Assembly: GCA_031761405.1 (NCBI GenBank)
Contig: JASEVX010000011.1
Location: 19,630,959 to 19,694,958, forward strand
Reading direction: 5' to 3'
DNA from: Serripes groenlandicus
Taxonomy: Eukaryota; Mollusca; Bivalvia; Cardiida; Cardiidae
DNA length: 64,000 bases
How positions within the stretch are numbered: the first letter of the stretch is position 1; every line of letters begins with the position of its first letter. The notes under the pieces are model-generated. The model was not told the origin of the DNA. It ran no database searches and saw only the letters and a list, made by a program, of their open reading frames with translations. Position numbers and translations under genes: made by a program. Of this stretch, positions 20,501 through 25,774 are shown piece after piece.

Positions 20501-22689
20501 TACATGTTAGTAGAACAGGCCACTGTGATCTAACTGAAATCAAATACATGTTAGTAGAACTGGCCACTGTGATATAACTGAAATCAAATATGTGTTAGTA
20601 GAACTGGCCACTGTGATATAACTGAAATCAAATACATGTTACTAGAACTGGCCACTATGATCTAACTGAAATCCTGTTGAAAATGGCATTCAACTCCAAT
20701 CAAGAATCTAGTTGGGCATGTTTCCTGAAAGCCTCAGCACAGCTATTATAACCAACACCCACTGGTTTTTTAGTCCCCTACCGGCGTGCCGAAGGGGACT
20801 ATTAGGTTTGCACTCCGTCCGTCAGTCAGTCCGTCAGTCCGTCAGTCAGTCAGTCAGTCAGTCAGTCAGTCCGGCAAATCAGTTTTCCGCACTTTTTTTC
20901 TACATGCTTTGAGGTATTGAGCTGAAATTTTGTATATGCCTTTGTTATCATGTGTCACAGATCAAGTTCGCGTTTCCTGGGATTTCGTCAATTTTTTAAT
21001 GAGTTATGCCCCTTTTTGGACTTAGAATATTCGTTTTCCGCATTTTTTTTCTACATGCTTTGAGGTATTCAGCTGAAATTTTGTATATGCCTCTGTAATC
21101 ATGTGTCACAGATCAAGTTCGCGTTTCATGGGATTTCGTCAATTTTTTTATGAGTTATGCCCCTTTTTGGACTTAGAATATTAATAAGTCAAAACGTGCA
21201 AACCGGTAGGGGATTATGGTATTGCTTGCAATCCTACAGTTACTTGTTTTTTATGGTGATTAATGTCGCCTTTTACAATTTTCAAGTTATATCACGGCGT
21301 CTCCTGGGTAAGTTACCAGTTCTACTAGTCCATTTATCCTGACACCAGTTAGTCAGGTGTAATGCTAACCCCGCAACCCTGAGCGCCAAGAAGAGAAAGC
21401 CATTACTTCCACTTGTTAAGTCTTTGGAATGACCCGGCAGGTGATTGAACTAGTGACCTCCCACACCTGAGGCGGACTCCCTACCACACCAGTGTCTGTC
21501 TGTCCGTCTGTTAATAATTTCCTACAAATGACTTCTCCTATTAAACCAATGGACTGATTTCAAAGTAACTTCACAGGAATGTTCCTTAGGTGGTCTTCTT
21601 TTGATGTTGTCCGAAGAACTTAATTTGCTGTGGCATCAGAATAGGGGAAAATTGCCAAAACTTTAAAAATCTTCGTGTCCAAAAGTACTGGCCCGATTTG
21701 AAAATGATTTTGCACTAATGTGCCTTGGGGCACCCTCTACCAAGATTGTTCAAATATGTTCGATCCGGTAAAAAAAACTTGGCCGCCAGGGGTCCTTGTT
21801 TTCCTTATACTGTATGTACATTGTTAAAACTCGTGGACCTCTACCAATATTGTTCAAATTGTGCCACTGGGGTCAAGATTGGCCCCATGCCGGGGATCAC
21901 CCTTTTCGCTTATATAGTTATATAGGGAAAAACATTTTCTTGGCTGAAACAAAAAGGCCTAGAGCTTAGATTTGTAGTGTGTAGTATTGTCAAGGGGCCC
22001 TCTACAAACAAAATTCAAATTATGCTCCTGGGGTCAAAATTTGCCCCGTCAAAATTCATAGAGATTTATAGGAAAACTTTTAAAATGTTCTTGTCTGAAA
22101 CCAAAAGGCCTATAGCTTAGATATTTAGTATGTAGCATTGTCTAGTGGTCCTCTTCCAAGATAGTTCAAATTATGCCCTGGTCAAAATTGGCCACACCCC
22201 GGGGTTAACCTGTTTTACTTAGATTGATATTGGAAAAACTTTGAATTTTTCTTATCTGAAACAGACCTTTCAGTTTCCTTATGTCCTATTAATTTGACAA
22301 AAGACGCACAACATTTGTTAGGTTATTTTTATGTCAAATGCAGCTATACCTGACATTGGACCTCTTGTTTTATCTTACCTGACCACATTACAAATCATAT
22401 TGAATAGGTGAGCAATCCAGGGCCATCATGGCCCTCTTGTCTGTTGTTGACTTCTTATAAACTTTGTATCAGATAAAGGATAAGTGTTCAATCTTGCAAT
22501 AATGACTATATTGTTTGCTTCATGCAAAACAGTTGTAATTAATTATTGTAACTAGATGTGGTTACAACCTTTTTGCATGATGTCATCAATATCAATGTTT
22601 TCTCTGTTTTTAGGGTTCCTCAAGAAGAGCGACAAATTTACCAAAATGTCGGTGCCGTAAATGACATGTCCAAACACAGTAAAAAATGA
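3490..22689 (+). CDS. PTPN11: SHP2/corkscrew-type tyrosine phosphatase, 13 exons, 5' end outside window
   Basis: Cytoplasmic protein-tyrosine phosphatase with two SH2 domains that acts downstream of receptor tyrosine kinases. Exons: 3490-3684, 4984-5146, 6146-6265, 7613-7735, 8523-8619, 9764-9843, 11384-11530, 13023-13190, 14030-14190, 15432-15499, 16795-16946, 19180-19322, 22614-22689. All have AG/GT borders and compatible phases, and together give 563 whole residues plus stop. Domain order: second half of N-SH2 ([12 protein letters not shown]), C-SH2 ([20 protein letters not shown]), PTP domain ([55 protein letters not shown]) and a short tail with EYTNIRY and IYQNVG. All catalytic motifs are intact. 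The start of N-SH2 was not found in 1-3489 and should lie to the left. Invertebrates usually have a single SHP gene, so this could also be named csw-like. Confidence 0.95.
3715..4020 (+). mobile_element. tRNA-derived SINE family 1, full length
   Basis: tRNA-like head GCCGAGCCCCGTTAGCTCAG (A box) ... GGGTTGTGAGTTTGAATCCC (B box) with paired GCCGAGC/GCTCGGC ends. Body includes CAGCCAGTTGCTTGGGAAG, GGAGTACTGGTGTGAGAAAA and GGTGAACTGGCCGCCGTGAT. Tail (CAAT)n. The head reads as a pseudo-tRNA with loop CTGTCAA. Confidence 0.9.
4143..4355 (+). mobile_element. P-MITE, diverged
   Basis: Left TAAACCCCTGTCCTACATAC, right GTGAGAAAGGGTTAA; the central hairpin is partly deleted. Confidence 0.8.
4529..4759 (+). 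mobile_element. SINE family 1, internally deleted
   Basis: Head CCGAGTCCCTGTAGCTCAGT, intact B box, middle part missing, 3' part GTGGAGTACTGGTGTGAGAA onward and (CAAT)n tail. Confidence 0.87.
4984..5146 (+). CDS. PTPN11: PTPN11 exon: N-terminal half of C-SH2 domain
   Basis: Acceptor tttctag and donor gtaaat. Encodes [19 protein letters not shown], then [18 protein letters not shown] and [12 protein letters not shown]. The phosphotyrosine-binding Arg of LVRES is present. The linker before VTHVKI is shorter than in human SHP2, which has an insert of about ten residues here. A T-rich tract of about 25 bases precedes the acceptor. Confidence 0.95.
5205..5262. repeat. H-hairpin element, half copy
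   Basis: CAAACCCTACCTATATTGTG then GGTACTCAAAAGAATCGGTG; only one arm is recognisable. Located 60 bases after a PTPN11 exon. Confidence 0.6.
5281..5596. mobile_element. P-MITE, symmetrical copy plus a left fragment
   Basis: 5281-5341 is a broken left end. 5342-5596 has the GACGC arm at both ends (ATAACCCTTTCCCTCATATA and TATATGAGGGAAAGGGTTAA), so it folds on itself more completely than other copies. Confidence 0.82.
6146..6265 (+). CDS. PTPN11: PTPN11 exon: C-terminal half of C-SH2 domain
   Basis: Forty codons in phase 0 between ttacag and gtatgt, encoding [20 protein letters not shown] then [17 protein letters not shown]. It matches the DVGGGE and [12 protein letters not shown] segments of SHP2. 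A foldback element lies 80 bases downstream of the donor. Confidence 0.95.
6346..6420. repeat. H-hairpin element, foldback with about 35-bp arms
   Basis: AAACCCTATGTTGTGGGTAC then TCAAAAGAATCGTCTC, followed by GG and the almost exact inverse copy. A strong hairpin in PTPN11 intron sequence. Confidence 0.88.
6650..6892 (-). mobile_element. P-MITE, full length
   Basis: TTAACCCTTTCCCACTTTGG to GTGGGAAAGGGTTTAA; centre hairpin weakened (GTTGCTCATTATGAGTAATT). Confidence 0.87.
6992..7073. repeat. H-hairpin element, second foldback copy
   Basis: ACACTATGTTGTGGGTACTA ... TCTCAATGAGACGATTATTT with the inverse right arm GAGTACCCACAACATAGGGTT.. Same element as at 6346 with several mismatches. Confidence 0.82.
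7183..7401 (+). mobile_element. P-MITE, full length
   Basis: TTAACCCTTTTCCTTATATA to GAGGGAACGGGTTAA. Confidence 0.87.
7613..7735 (+). CDS. PTPN11: PTPN11 exon: SH2-PTP linker
   Basis: Forty-one codons, acceptor ttttcag and donor gtaagg. Encodes [19 protein letters not shown], then a polar Asn/Lys-rich stretch and GGFWDEFE. It aligns with the PLNTTRINA and GFWEEFE segments of human SHP2, with a more divergent middle, as expected for a linker. Confidence 0.93.
7756..7904 (-). mobile_element. P-MITE, internal deletion
   Basis: Left terminal CCCTTTCCCTCATGACC joins directly to AAAAGTGGAAAACATTG, so about 80 bases of the left arm are lost. Begins 16 bases after a PTPN11 donor. Confidence 0.87.
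7935..8143 (-). mobile_element. P-MITE, diverged
   Basis: TTAACGCCTCCCCACAGACA to ATGGGGAAAGGATTAA. A further stray fragment (GAAAACATTGAAGCAAAAGG) lies at 8170. Confidence 0.75.
8390..8500 (+). mobile_element. SINE family 1, 3' fragment
   Basis: GGCAGCCAGTGGCTTGCGAA, GGGTACTGGTGTGAG, then CTGAGAAAAACTGCTGAAAA and a short CAATCAATCAATT tail. It ends only 20 bases before a PTPN11 exon. Confidence 0.65.
8523..8619 (+). CDS. PTPN11: PTPN11 exon: start of PTP domain, pTyr-recognition loop
   Basis: Acceptor ttttgtag and donor gtaaga. Encodes [20 protein letters not shown] then [12 protein letters not shown]. The KNRYKNILP motif is the phosphotyrosine-recognition loop of classical PTPs. The exon ends one base into the Phe codon completed by the next exon. 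Confidence 0.94.
8645..8880. mobile_element. P-MITE fragments, two joined
   Basis: 8645-8784 is a right half ending TTGGAAAGAGTTAA; 8781-8880 is a centre fragment (AACATTGCAATAAAAGGAGA ... GAGCAAATTCTCC). Confidence 0.6.
9096..9312 (-). mobile_element. P-MITE, diverged
   Basis: TTAAACGTTTCACACATACA to GAGAGCGTCTGTGTGTG then TTTTAA, sharing its TTAA with the next copy. Confidence 0.72.
9312..9541 (+). mobile_element. P-MITE, full length
   Basis: TTAACCCTTTCCCTCATATA to GAGGGAAAGGGATAA. Confidence 0.9.
9542..9730 (+). mobile_element. P-MITE, right part, joined to previous copy
   Basis: GAGCAATGTCTCCTTTTACC ... AAATGCCGTATGAGGG then AAAGGGTTAA; a short foreign piece (9590-9637) interrupts it. 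Confidence 0.72.
9764..9843 (+). CDS. PTPN11: PTPN11 exon: PTP domain, DYINANLI segment
   Basis: Acceptor atttacag and donor gtaagt. Encodes (F)[20 protein letters not shown] then NANLIT, the DH-R-L and SDYINAN motifs of classical PTPs. It sits 33 bases after a palindromic MITE copy, so the MITE ends almost at the polypyrimidine tract. Confidence 0.93.
10251..10471 (+). mobile_element. P-MITE, full length
   Basis: TTAACCCATTCCCATATATA to GTGGGAAAGGGTTAA; centre TGCTCATAATGAGCA. Confidence 0.87.
10638..10849 (-). mobile_element. P-MITE, GCAC-centre subfamily
   Basis: CCCTTCCCCTCATACGGCAA to GAGGGCAAGGGATAG; centre ATTGCACGTTTTGTGCAATT. Confidence 0.83.
10986..11216. mobile_element. R-MITE copy 1 (GAGAAAACCAACATT ends)
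   Basis: Ends TGAGCTGTTCAACGAGAAAA and, inverted, TTTTCTCCTGGAACGGCTCA. TATA on both sides may be the TSD. It lies just upstream of the 11384 PTPN11 exon. Confidence 0.8.
11384..11530 (+). CDS. PTPN11: PTPN11 exon: PTP domain, YIATQG segment
   Basis: Acceptor tttccag and donor gtaaga, 49 codons in phase 0. Encodes [20 protein letters not shown] then [21 protein letters not shown]. Joins the previous exon without missing family residues. The next MITE begins 24 bases after the donor. Confidence 0.94.
11555..11783 (+). mobile_element. P-MITE, CAGACGCATTTTGACGC subfamily
   Basis: TTAACCCTTCACCACCTGCA to GTGGTAAAGGGTTAA. About 95% alike by eye to the copy at 12455. Confidence 0.9.
12271..12420 (+). 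mobile_element. P-MITE, strongly decayed
   Basis: CACACACCTGCATGCAGATG ... GAAAACATTCTGGCAAATAG ... TTTTTAGAGATTTTTCTC. Confidence 0.45.
12455..12683 (+). mobile_element. P-MITE, CAGACGCATTTTGACGC subfamily
   Basis: TTAACCCTTTCCCACCGGCA to GTGGGAAAGGGTTAA; same 229-base length as its twin at 11555. Confidence 0.9.
12723..12924 (-). mobile_element. P-MITE, slightly shortened
   Basis: TTAACCCTTTCCCATATACA to GTGGGAAATGGTTAA. Ends 98 bases before a PTPN11 exon. Confidence 0.87.
13023..13190 (+). CDS. PTPN11: PTPN11 exon: PTP domain, KAVRYWP segment
   Basis: Fifty-six codons, acceptor ctctacag and donor gtaagg. Encodes [20 protein letters not shown], then [19 protein letters not shown] and [15 protein letters not shown]. 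It matches the KYWP segment and the following strands; the middle is less conserved than the catalytic loops. Confidence 0.93.
13221..13450 (-). mobile_element. P-MITE, GCAC-centre subfamily, full length
   Basis: TTAACCCTTTCCCTCATACT to GAGGGAAAGGGTTAA; centre GCACGTTTTGTGC. Begins 30 bases after a PTPN11 donor. Confidence 0.92.
13478..13552. repeat. H-hairpin element, degenerate copy
   Basis: TAAACCCTGTTGTGTAGGTA ... TTGTCTCGGTGA ... TTTTTGAGTACCATTACAT. Arms are clearly diverged. Confidence 0.6.
13832..13906. repeat. H-hairpin element, well-preserved copy
   Basis: AACCCTATGTTGTGGGTACT, then AAAAGAATCGTCTC, ATT, and the inverse arm ending CACATCATAGGGTT. It lies 125 bases before a PTPN11 exon. 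Confidence 0.87.
14030..14190 (+). CDS. PTPN11: PTPN11 exon: WPD loop and start of catalytic loop
   Basis: Acceptor tttcag and donor gtatgt. Encodes [20 protein letters not shown] through QESIKG and ITVHC. It contains the WPD loop with the general-acid Asp and the catalytic Cys of [10 protein letters not shown]. The exon ends inside the following Ser codon, so the P-loop is split across two exons. Confidence 0.95.
14275..14695 (+). mobile_element. P-MITE split by a HINE-B-like insertion
   Basis: 14285-14333 (TTCTCCTTCTGCCACAATGT then TTTCAACTTTTATT) and 14617-14695 (to ATGGGAAAGGGTTAA) are the two parts; the left arm is missing. Confidence 0.75.
14334..14616 (+). mobile_element. HINE-B-like element nested in a P-MITE
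   Basis: Starts TATACCCCCTTCAAAGAAGA then GGGGGTATATAGG; ends TTTATCCTCTTCAGTGATAG then TTCTTGTT. P-MITE sequence (CAACTTTTATT ... ATAGAAATTTG) continues on both sides. Confidence 0.65.
14771..14982 (+). mobile_element. P-MITE, centre hairpin partly lost
   Basis: TTAACCTTTTCCCACATGCA to TATGGGAAAGGCTTAA. Confidence 0.85.
15236..15389 (-). mobile_element. P-MITE, left end truncated
   Basis: Starts at AATGAATGGATGACCTATGA; right end GAGGGAAAGGGTTAA is intact. Ends 42 bases before the P-loop exon. Confidence 0.87.
15432..15499 (+). CDS. PTPN11: PTPN11 exon: catalytic P-loop SAGIGRTG
   Basis: Acceptor tatttcag and donor G|gtaaga at 15500. Encodes [20 protein letters not shown] then KQY. The last 46 bases of this exon plus the donor and about 19 intronic bases form the founding unit of the 65-bp minisatellite that fills the next 700 bases. 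Reading past the first donor meets an in-frame TGA within four codons. Confidence 0.95.
15454..16215 (+). repeat. 65-bp minisatellite made from exon end plus splice donor, 12 copies
   Basis: Units start (ACCTTTATAG or variant) at 15454, 15519, 15584, 15637, 15702, 15767, 15832, 15897, 15962, 16027, 16092 and 16166. Spacing is 65 bases except a 12-base deletion (third unit) and a 9-base insertion (eleventh). The first unit is coding sequence of the P-loop exon with its donor. Nearly every unit keeps a G-GTAAGAT or A-GTAAGAT donor; the unit at 15832 has AATAAGAT, and the last has lost it. Confidence 0.95.
16312..16539 (+). mobile_element. P-MITE, GCAC-centre subfamily, full length
   Basis: TTAACCCTTTCCCTCATATA to GAGGGAAAGGGTTAA; shares a CGCCTGCAGC deletion variant with the copy at 25123. 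Confidence 0.92.
16545..16763 (+). mobile_element. P-MITE, left end degraded
   Basis: CTTATGTAGACTCTTGCTAA to GTGGGAAAGGGTTAA; back-to-back with the previous copy. Confidence 0.8.
16795..16946 (+). CDS. PTPN11: PTPN11 exon: Q-loop, end of PTP domain
   Basis: Acceptor gttacag and donor gtttgt. Encodes [20 protein letters not shown], then [20 protein letters not shown]. It contains the QTEAQY Q-loop needed for hydrolysis. A MITE ends 31 bases before the exon. Confidence 0.95.
17011..17932 (+). mobile_element. HINE-A-like element, four internal monomers
   Basis: Starts AGCTCACCTGAGCTTTGCTC; ends CAGGTGAGAGATTCCAGGGC then CATCATGGCCCTC, with a GGGCCATCATGGCCC hairpin. The monomer TTCAAGCCATGTTGATTGGT recurs at about 17303, 17467, 17649 and 17815. 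Within a PTPN11 intron. Confidence 0.65.
17506..17538 (+). repeat. Poly-G tract of 33 bases
   Basis: An expanded version of the CCAGGGGG motif found in each internal monomer of the surrounding element (17335, 17690 and 17855 have short versions). Homopolymer length may be affected by sequencing error. Confidence 0.9.
18072..18200 (+). mobile_element. SINE family 2, fragment
   Basis: GGTGTGGAAGGTCATGGGTT then TGATATCCGGCTGGG, and a 3' part ACCCAGGAAATGCAGTGATA. The middle is deleted. Confidence 0.55.
18605..18850 (+). repeat. Fragment of a HINE-B/related element
   Basis: GAAGTGGGTATATACCCTGT, GGTCGGTTGGTCGGTCCATT, then GAGCATAACTTGAAAACTAC and a TTACAGAGTTATTGCCC segment. Shared wording with other elements here, but no clean ends. 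Confidence 0.35.
18891..19091 (-). mobile_element. P-MITE, diverged
   Basis: AACCCTTTAACACATACATC to GTGGGAAAGGATTAA. Ends about 90 bases before the tail exon at 19180. Confidence 0.72.
19180..19322 (+). CDS. PTPN11: PTPN11 exon: C-terminal tail with first YxN tyrosine
   Basis: Acceptor atctgcag and donor gtaaga. Encodes [16 protein letters not shown], then a proline-rich run of [10 protein letters not shown] type and [14 protein letters not shown] matches the region of human Tyr542, a GRB2-type YxN site; the proline-rich run resembles the human tail. Confidence 0.9.
19440..20705 (+). mobile_element. SINE family 1 expanded by an internal minisatellite
   Basis: Decayed head (GTTTGAATCCCAGCTTGTCC at about 19509), then AGGTAGCAAGTTACCGTGGC, TGTGAAGTACTGATGCAAGA, the 44-bp array, and the SINE end CTGTTGAAAATGGCATTCAA then CTCCAATCAA. 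Confidence 0.8.
19662..20672 (+). repeat. 44-bp minisatellite, about 23 copies, inside a SINE
   Basis: Unit contains AAATACATGTTAGTAGAACT and GGCCACTGTGATCTAACTGA. It matches the SINE segment AAATGCATGAGTAGGTGAACTGG...GTGATATAACTGA seen at 3925-3970. SINE sequence lies on both sides, so the array is an internal expansion. Two-site variants (TGTGA/TGGGA, ATGTT/ATAATA) alternate along it. Confidence 0.93.
20771..21248 (+). mobile_element. HINE-C-like element (AGTCCCCTACCGG ends)
   Basis: TAGTCCCCTACCGGCGTGCC then GAAGGGGACTATTAGG; near the 3' end CCGGTAGGGGATTATGGTAT then TGCTTGCAATCC ... ACTTGTT. A run of CAGT/CCGT repeats (20817-20875) and two about 150-bp monomers (TTTTCCGCA... at 20881 and 21032) lie inside. 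Confidence 0.65.
21262..21500 (-). mobile_element. tRNA-derived SINE family 2, minus orientation
   Basis: TCAAGTTATATCACGGCGTC, GTCCATTTATCCTGACACCA, CCGCAACCCTGAGCGCCAAG, then the inverse head GATTGAACTAGTGACCTCCC ... CACACCAGTG. Confidence 0.8.
21530..22442 (+). mobile_element. HINE-A-related element, decayed
   Basis: Repeated TCAAAATTGGCCCC-like and GAAACAAAAAGGCCTA segments in three or more units, ending GTGAGCAATCCAGGGCCATC then ATGGCCCTCTTGT. The 5' end is unclear, next to a SINE. Confidence 0.5.
22614..22689 (+). CDS. PTPN11: PTPN11 last exon: second tail tyrosine and stop
   Basis: Acceptor tttttag. Encodes (K)[20 protein letters not shown] then HSKK and TGA. IYQNVG matches the VYENVG motif around human Tyr580. 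The short tail places the stop where the family expects it. Confidence 0.9.
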
Positions 22690-23289
22690 TCCATATTCTA
22701 GTGTGCTTATCCATCCCATTACCATCTTGATCTATATTCACCAACCATTCTAAGTTTGAAGAATATTCTAGATATCAAAGTAATACATTTTCTGATTGGC
22801 TTAACTTAAGCCAATGATGAATTCTGTTATTTGTGAATTTAGAATTTATATGATATTCAGCTTGGTTGATGGATATACGCCCTAATCCATATTCACTTAC
22901 AATTCTAAATGCACACTTATTTTAAAAGCTGATACATATTGTAAACTATTTTGAAATTTGTTATAGGCTGTGCCAAATGTTGCAGCCAATCAAAATTTTG
23001 TTACATATATATATTATACATTTGTTATAACATTACTTTTGATTGGACGATGTTAAAGCCAATCAAAAATTGAGTTACTGAATGGATTTTGAATGAAAAC
23101 TGCCGAATATTTAGAACTGTTTGTGAATATGGATTGTTTTTATCTCAAACAATCCTCCACTTCCAAAGATCCACAGTGAAATGTTCAGAATGATATCAAT
23201 CATGTTAAACTTGTTTTTTGTTTTGTTTGTTTGACAATTTATTTGTTAGTAATTAAAGGGAATGTCTCATGATTTTTCATCTAATATTT
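22690..23289 (+). other. Probable PTPN11 3' UTR and flanking sequence
   Basis: Follows the stop codon and contains no further exon. It holds an inverted-repeat element (22884-23135). I could not identify a convincing poly(A) signal in this stretch, so the 3' end of the transcript is undetermined. Confidence 0.4.
22884..23135. repeat. Terminal-inverted-repeat element in the probable 3' UTR
   Basis: AATCCATATTCAC and TTCTAAAT at 22884-22910 recur inverted at 23109-23135 (ATTTAGAAC, GTGAATATGGATT). A related motif (tctatattcaccaaccattctaa) sits at about 22731. Size and structure suggest a MITE; no family was recognised. Confidence 0.5.
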
Positions 23290-23485
23290 TACCCTTTCCC
23301 ACATACAACAAATATGCAGCTTTGAAGATATCAGGGCAAGAAAATGGAAAATCTCTTTAAATAAATGTATAATTATTAAACAGAGTTGAAAACTCATCAT
23401 GAGCATTTTCTACTTTGGCCACAATGTTTTCAAAAGTCATCTGCCGCAGAGGCTTCAGGAGGTGCCTGTATGCGGGAAAGGGTTG
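23290..23485 (-). mobile_element. P-MITE, shortened
   Basis: ACCCTTTCCCACATACAACA to GCGGGAAAGGGTTGA; left arm lacks part of the CAGCAGACGAC segment. Confidence 0.8.
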
Positions 23486-23539
23486 AAATCTGTTTAGAGT
23501 TGTTTAAAAAGTAGTAAAGGTGATTATTTTCAATTTGAA

Positions 23540-23702
23540 TTAACCTTTTCCCTCATATAGACGCTTTCTGGTGCCTCTGCAGCAGACAGCTTTTTGAAAA
23601 CATAGTGGCAAAAGAAGAAATTGCTCAAAACGAGCAATTTCTTCTTTTGCCACAATGTTTTCCACTTTAAGCCATAGGTTATCCGTTCAATTATAGAGAT
23701 TT
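23540..23702 (+). mobile_element. P-MITE, right end missing
   Basis: TTAACCTTTTCCCTCATATA to TTCAATTATAGAGATTTC, then unrelated sequence. Confidence 0.83.
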
Positions 23703-23705
23703 CAT

Positions 23706-24130
23706 TTGTTCATTTTAAGCTGGTCTGTTTTTCGAAGAAAAAGAGTCGAGCTGTTGAGATACTCTTTGCATTGTGTTCTTAAAACATTAACCTTTCCTCA
23801 TGAATCAAAAATAGTTACACATATTCAAATGAAACTTAGTACAAAGATGTTTTTTAATGTTCCTAGAAACAAAACGCATGTTAATGCCAAGTCACATACC
23901 TCTTGCTTTAATAATTAATTATTCAGTTATGCCCCTTTTTGGACTTGTTTTACCCTTGCCCATAAATGGTTCAACATGTTCAAATGAAACATGGTACACA
24001 TGTTCCTAGAAATAATATGCATGGTTATACCAAGTCTCGTAACTCTGGCTTTAATAATTATACAGTACTGCCCCCTTTTTTTATCAACTAGTAAAAACAG
24101 ACGAGTGTTGGCATTTTCAGCTCTGCAATT
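23706..24130 (+). repeat. Unclassified element with two diverged monomers
   Basis: TTCAAATGAAACTTAGTACA...TTCCTAGAAAC...TATGCCCCTTTTTGGAC is repeated at 23826 and 23975. Layout resembles the HINE-like families, but the ends are unclear. It follows directly on a truncated P-MITE. Confidence 0.4.
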
Positions 24131-24253
24131 GAACTATCAATAAAAACACGGAAATCTGTATTATTTGACATAGTTCTGACTGTATGTAATTATTTGGAAT
24201 AATTTTGTTGTTTTTAAAATTGTGACACTAAAATCATGAGGCAGTCCCCTATT

Positions 24254-24472
24254 TATCCCTTTCCCTCATGTAGACGCATTCTGACACATCTTCAGCAGAC
24301 GACTTTTGAAAACATTGTGACAAAAGAAGAAATTGCAATTTCTCCTTTTGCCGCAATGTTTTCAACTCTCTTCAATATATATACTTTCATTTAAGAGAGA
24401 TTTCCAATGTTTGCCTATATAGATTTTAAAGTCGTCCGATACATTGGTTTGTTGTATGTCGGAAAGGGATAA
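24254..24472 (+). mobile_element. P-MITE, central loop deleted
   Basis: ATCCCTTTCCCTCATGTAGA to GTCGGAAAGGGATAA; centre reads AGAAATTGCAATTTCT without loop. Confidence 0.85.
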
Positions 24473-24626
24473 CTGTTCAAGTGATACAACATTTTTTCAA
24501 TTTTATTCTTTTTTTAAAACAATATGAAGAAAAGCAATGTGAACATATTGTGGGAAAAGGAAATATTGTTTATCATGAACAATTTCTTCTTTCCCTAACG
24601 CCTCATTTCACAATGTTTGCTATCTT

Positions 24627-24809
24627 TTAACCCTTTTCCCACATACAACAATTCTGCAGCGGACGACTTTGAAGCCATTCAATCAAAAATTTGGAAACTC
24701 TTTAAATGAAAGAATAATTATTGAATTGAGTTGAAAACATTGTGGCAAAAGGAGAAGTTGCCTGCTGCAGTGGTGTTAAAAAAAGCGTCTGTATGTGGGA
24801 AAGGGTTAA
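24627..24809 (-). mobile_element. P-MITE, internal deletion
   Basis: TTAACCCTTTTCCCACATAC to GTGGGAAAGGGTTAA; the centre hairpin is missing (GAGAAGTTGCCTGCTGCAG). Confidence 0.87.
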
Positions 24810-25122
24810 GAATATATTTTGTATAAAATGTGTGCAAAAAATGCCATAATTTATAGCATCGACTAAAGTCAATCATAAGTTTGTGAATTGAAACACATTT
24901 TCGCCATTACTGGTAATGAACTCATCGGTCATTTATTGTTAGATTATTGTTATCATTGTGTTTAATCGAAGAGGCTAGGCTGGTCTCAAACTACTGAAGG
25001 CTTCTTTTTTCTGCAATATTGCCCATATTGTTTAAATGTTTATATTTGATTCTTGTTCTTATAGGTTAAGAATCTATTTTGTATAATTTTGCCATAACTT
25101 ATAGCATCGACTATAGTCAATC

Positions 25123-25350
25123 TTAACCCTTTCCCTCATATAGACGCTTTCTGACACCTGCAGCAGACAGCTATTTGAAAACATAGTCACAAAAGAAGAA
25201 ATTGCACAAAACGTGCAATTTCTCCTTTTGCCACAATGTTTTCCACTTTTTGTCATAGGTTATCCATTCAATTATGGAGATTTTCTATTTTTTGACAAAA
25301 TACGTTTAAAGTCGTCGGCTGCAGAATTGTCGTATGAGGGAAAGGGTTAA
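25123..25350 (+). mobile_element. P-MITE, GCAC-centre subfamily, with empty site nearby
   Basis: TTAA at both edges. The empty site in copy A (about 24895) reads ATAA in the same context. Confidence 0.93.
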
Positions 25351-25456
25351 GTTTGTGAATTGAAACATATTTTTCGCCATTACTGGTAATGAGCTCATTG
25401 TTCATTTATTGTTAGATTATTGTTATCATTGTGTTTGATCGAAGAGGCTGGGCTGG

Positions 25457-25673
25457 TATAACCCTTTCCCTCGTACGACAGTTCTGCAGCAGACGACTTT
25501 GAACGTATTTTGTCAAAACATAGAAAATCTCCATAATTGAATGGATAACCTATGACAAAAAATGGAAAACATTGTGGCAAAAGGAGAAATTGCACGTTTT
25601 TTTGTCACTATGTTTTCAAAAAGCCGTCTGCTGCAGAGGCGTCAGAAAGCGTCTATATGAGGGAAAGGGTTAA
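25457..25673 (-). mobile_element. P-MITE, GCAC-centre subfamily, loop truncated
   Basis: ATAACCCTTTCCCTCGTACG to GAGGGAAAGGGTTAA; centre GCACGTTTTTTTG. Empty site in copy A at about 24982 (GGTCTCAAACTACTG). Confidence 0.9.
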
Positions 25674-25774
25674 AACTACTGAAGGCTTCTTTTTTCAGCT
25701 GTGTTGCCCATATTGTTTCAATGTTTATATTTGACTCTCGGTCTTTCTGACTCTATTTGAATTTCCTTGGGTGA

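Larger units (their letters stand above)
24810..25745 (+). repeat. Tandem duplication: copy A without MITEs, copy B with two MITEs
   Basis: Copy A 24810-25066. Copy B consists of 25070-25122, 25351-25456 and 25674-25745. Shared pieces include TAGCATCGACT, GTTTGTGAATTGAAACA, CGCCATTACTGGTAATGA and ACTACTGAAGGCTTCTTTTT. Copy A has AATCATAAGTTTG where copy B has AATC, MITE, GTTTG. Confidence 0.9.
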
